NCBI RefSeq assembly: GCF_005871185.1
Contig: NZ_SWKN01000009.1
Location: forward strand, 226,976-290,975
Length of the DNA stretch: 64,000 bases
DNA from: Limnobacter alexandrii
GTDB lineage: Bacteria > Pseudomonadota > Gammaproteobacteria > Burkholderiales > Burkholderiaceae_B
Direction: 5' to 3'
The notes under the pieces were generated by a model. It was not told where the DNA came from. It saw only the letters and a program-made list of their open reading frames with translations, and searched no databases. Positions within the stretch are counted from its first letter, which is position 1, and the number at the start of each line of letters is the position of its first letter. Of this stretch, positions 63,874 to 64,000 are shown piece after piece. Made by a program: the position numbers and the translations under genes.

Positions 63874-64000
63874 TGACCTGCCCGGGAATTTCCTACCACT
63901 GAGAACTTAACTTTCTGGTCTCAGTTGATAAATCGTTTTGCAATCCTGCCACGAACTCATTCGGGGTCAGGTAGTTCAAACTGGAGTGCGGTCTGACCGC
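63874..64000 (-). mobile_element. IS3-family insertion sequence, 3' end (continues beyond window)
   Basis: The element ends at 63874 with a TGACCTGCCCGGG terminal repeat, next to a transposase end on the leftward strand. The other end lies outside the window, so neither the full inverted repeats nor a target-site duplication can be checked. The insertion is inside the gene fragment at 63352-63873. Confidence 0.8.
63893..64000 (-). CDS. IS3-family transposase OrfB, C-terminal end (partial)
   Basis: 35 residues to the stop at 63893. VRPHSSLNYLTPNEFVAGL is the conserved tail of the DDE integrase of IS3-family transposases, the segment just after the catalytic Glu. The start lies beyond the window edge. 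This part is short but very typical. Confidence 0.88.
   Translation of the reverse strand, partial: AVRPHSSLNYLTPNEFVAGLQNDLSTETRKLSSQW

Noticed and set aside
1..64000. CRISPR array, rRNA operon, prophage or replication origin
   Set aside because: No regularly spaced repeats, rRNA sequence, phage structural genes or DnaA-box clusters were seen.

Overview
The window looks like a chromosomal segment of a betaproteobacterium of the order Burkholderiales, of moderate GC. The evidence is the rpsU-yqeY-dnaG-rpoD cluster with a neighbouring CAT-anticodon tRNA, a double-length UvrA, YhdP and GlnE, and an assimilatory nitrate cluster with a NasS/NasT pair. A Limnobacter-like organism is a reasonable guess, but nothing here proves the genus.

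Layout. (1) 1-11,100: an AT-richer defence island. It holds the end of a superfamily 1 helicase, then a tight operon of a MutL/MORC-type GHKL ATPase, a Z1 helicase-like protein, a PD-(D/E)XK (DUF4420-like) protein and an AIPR protein, then a 5-methylcytosine methyltransferase, a divergent Vsr nicking endonuclease and an HNH endonuclease. This matches the MutL/MORC-Z1-AIPR restriction-modification class (called Mza in defence surveys). (2) 11,100-15,100: a small lipoprotein, a NERD-nuclease/helicase with an upstream WYL regulator, and a BLUF photoreceptor. (3) 15,120-20,750: tRNA, rpoD, dnaG, yqeY and rpsU. (4) 20,755-28,840: nirB-nirD-nasA-ybiB-baiN, read leftward from a near-consensus sigma54 promoter through an RNA leader with two hexaloop hairpins and a terminator. 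(5) 28,960-36,500: a secreted S15-type hydrolase, tsaD, a 490-bp imperfect inverted repeat and glcDEF. (6) 36,570-45,060: pdxH-nasT-nasS-M48 protease, xerD, plsY and three orphan proteins. (7) 45,090-60,450: double-length uvrA, orphan genes, aroG with a phenylalanine-rich leader peptide and attenuator, tldD, a nitrilase-fold amidase and yhdP. (8) 60,530-64,000: glnE, then a gene fragment cut by an IS3-family element that runs off the window.

Two regulatory circuits can be read directly from the DNA. First, the nitrate operon has a sigma54 promoter whose predicted start is the first base of hairpin P1. P1 and P2 carry the same hexaloop (A at position 1, G at position 4), and P2 overlaps the 5' arm of an intrinsic terminator. 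The matching NasS nitrate sensor and NasT ANTAR antiterminator lie about 10 kb away. Second, the aroG leader encodes a 28-residue peptide with seven Phe, one Tyr and one Trp codons before a terminator that sits just ahead of aroG, which is classical attenuation.

Six orphan genes of unknown function are scattered singly or in a pair between conserved housekeeping genes. They encode mostly polar, helical, partly coiled-coil proteins.
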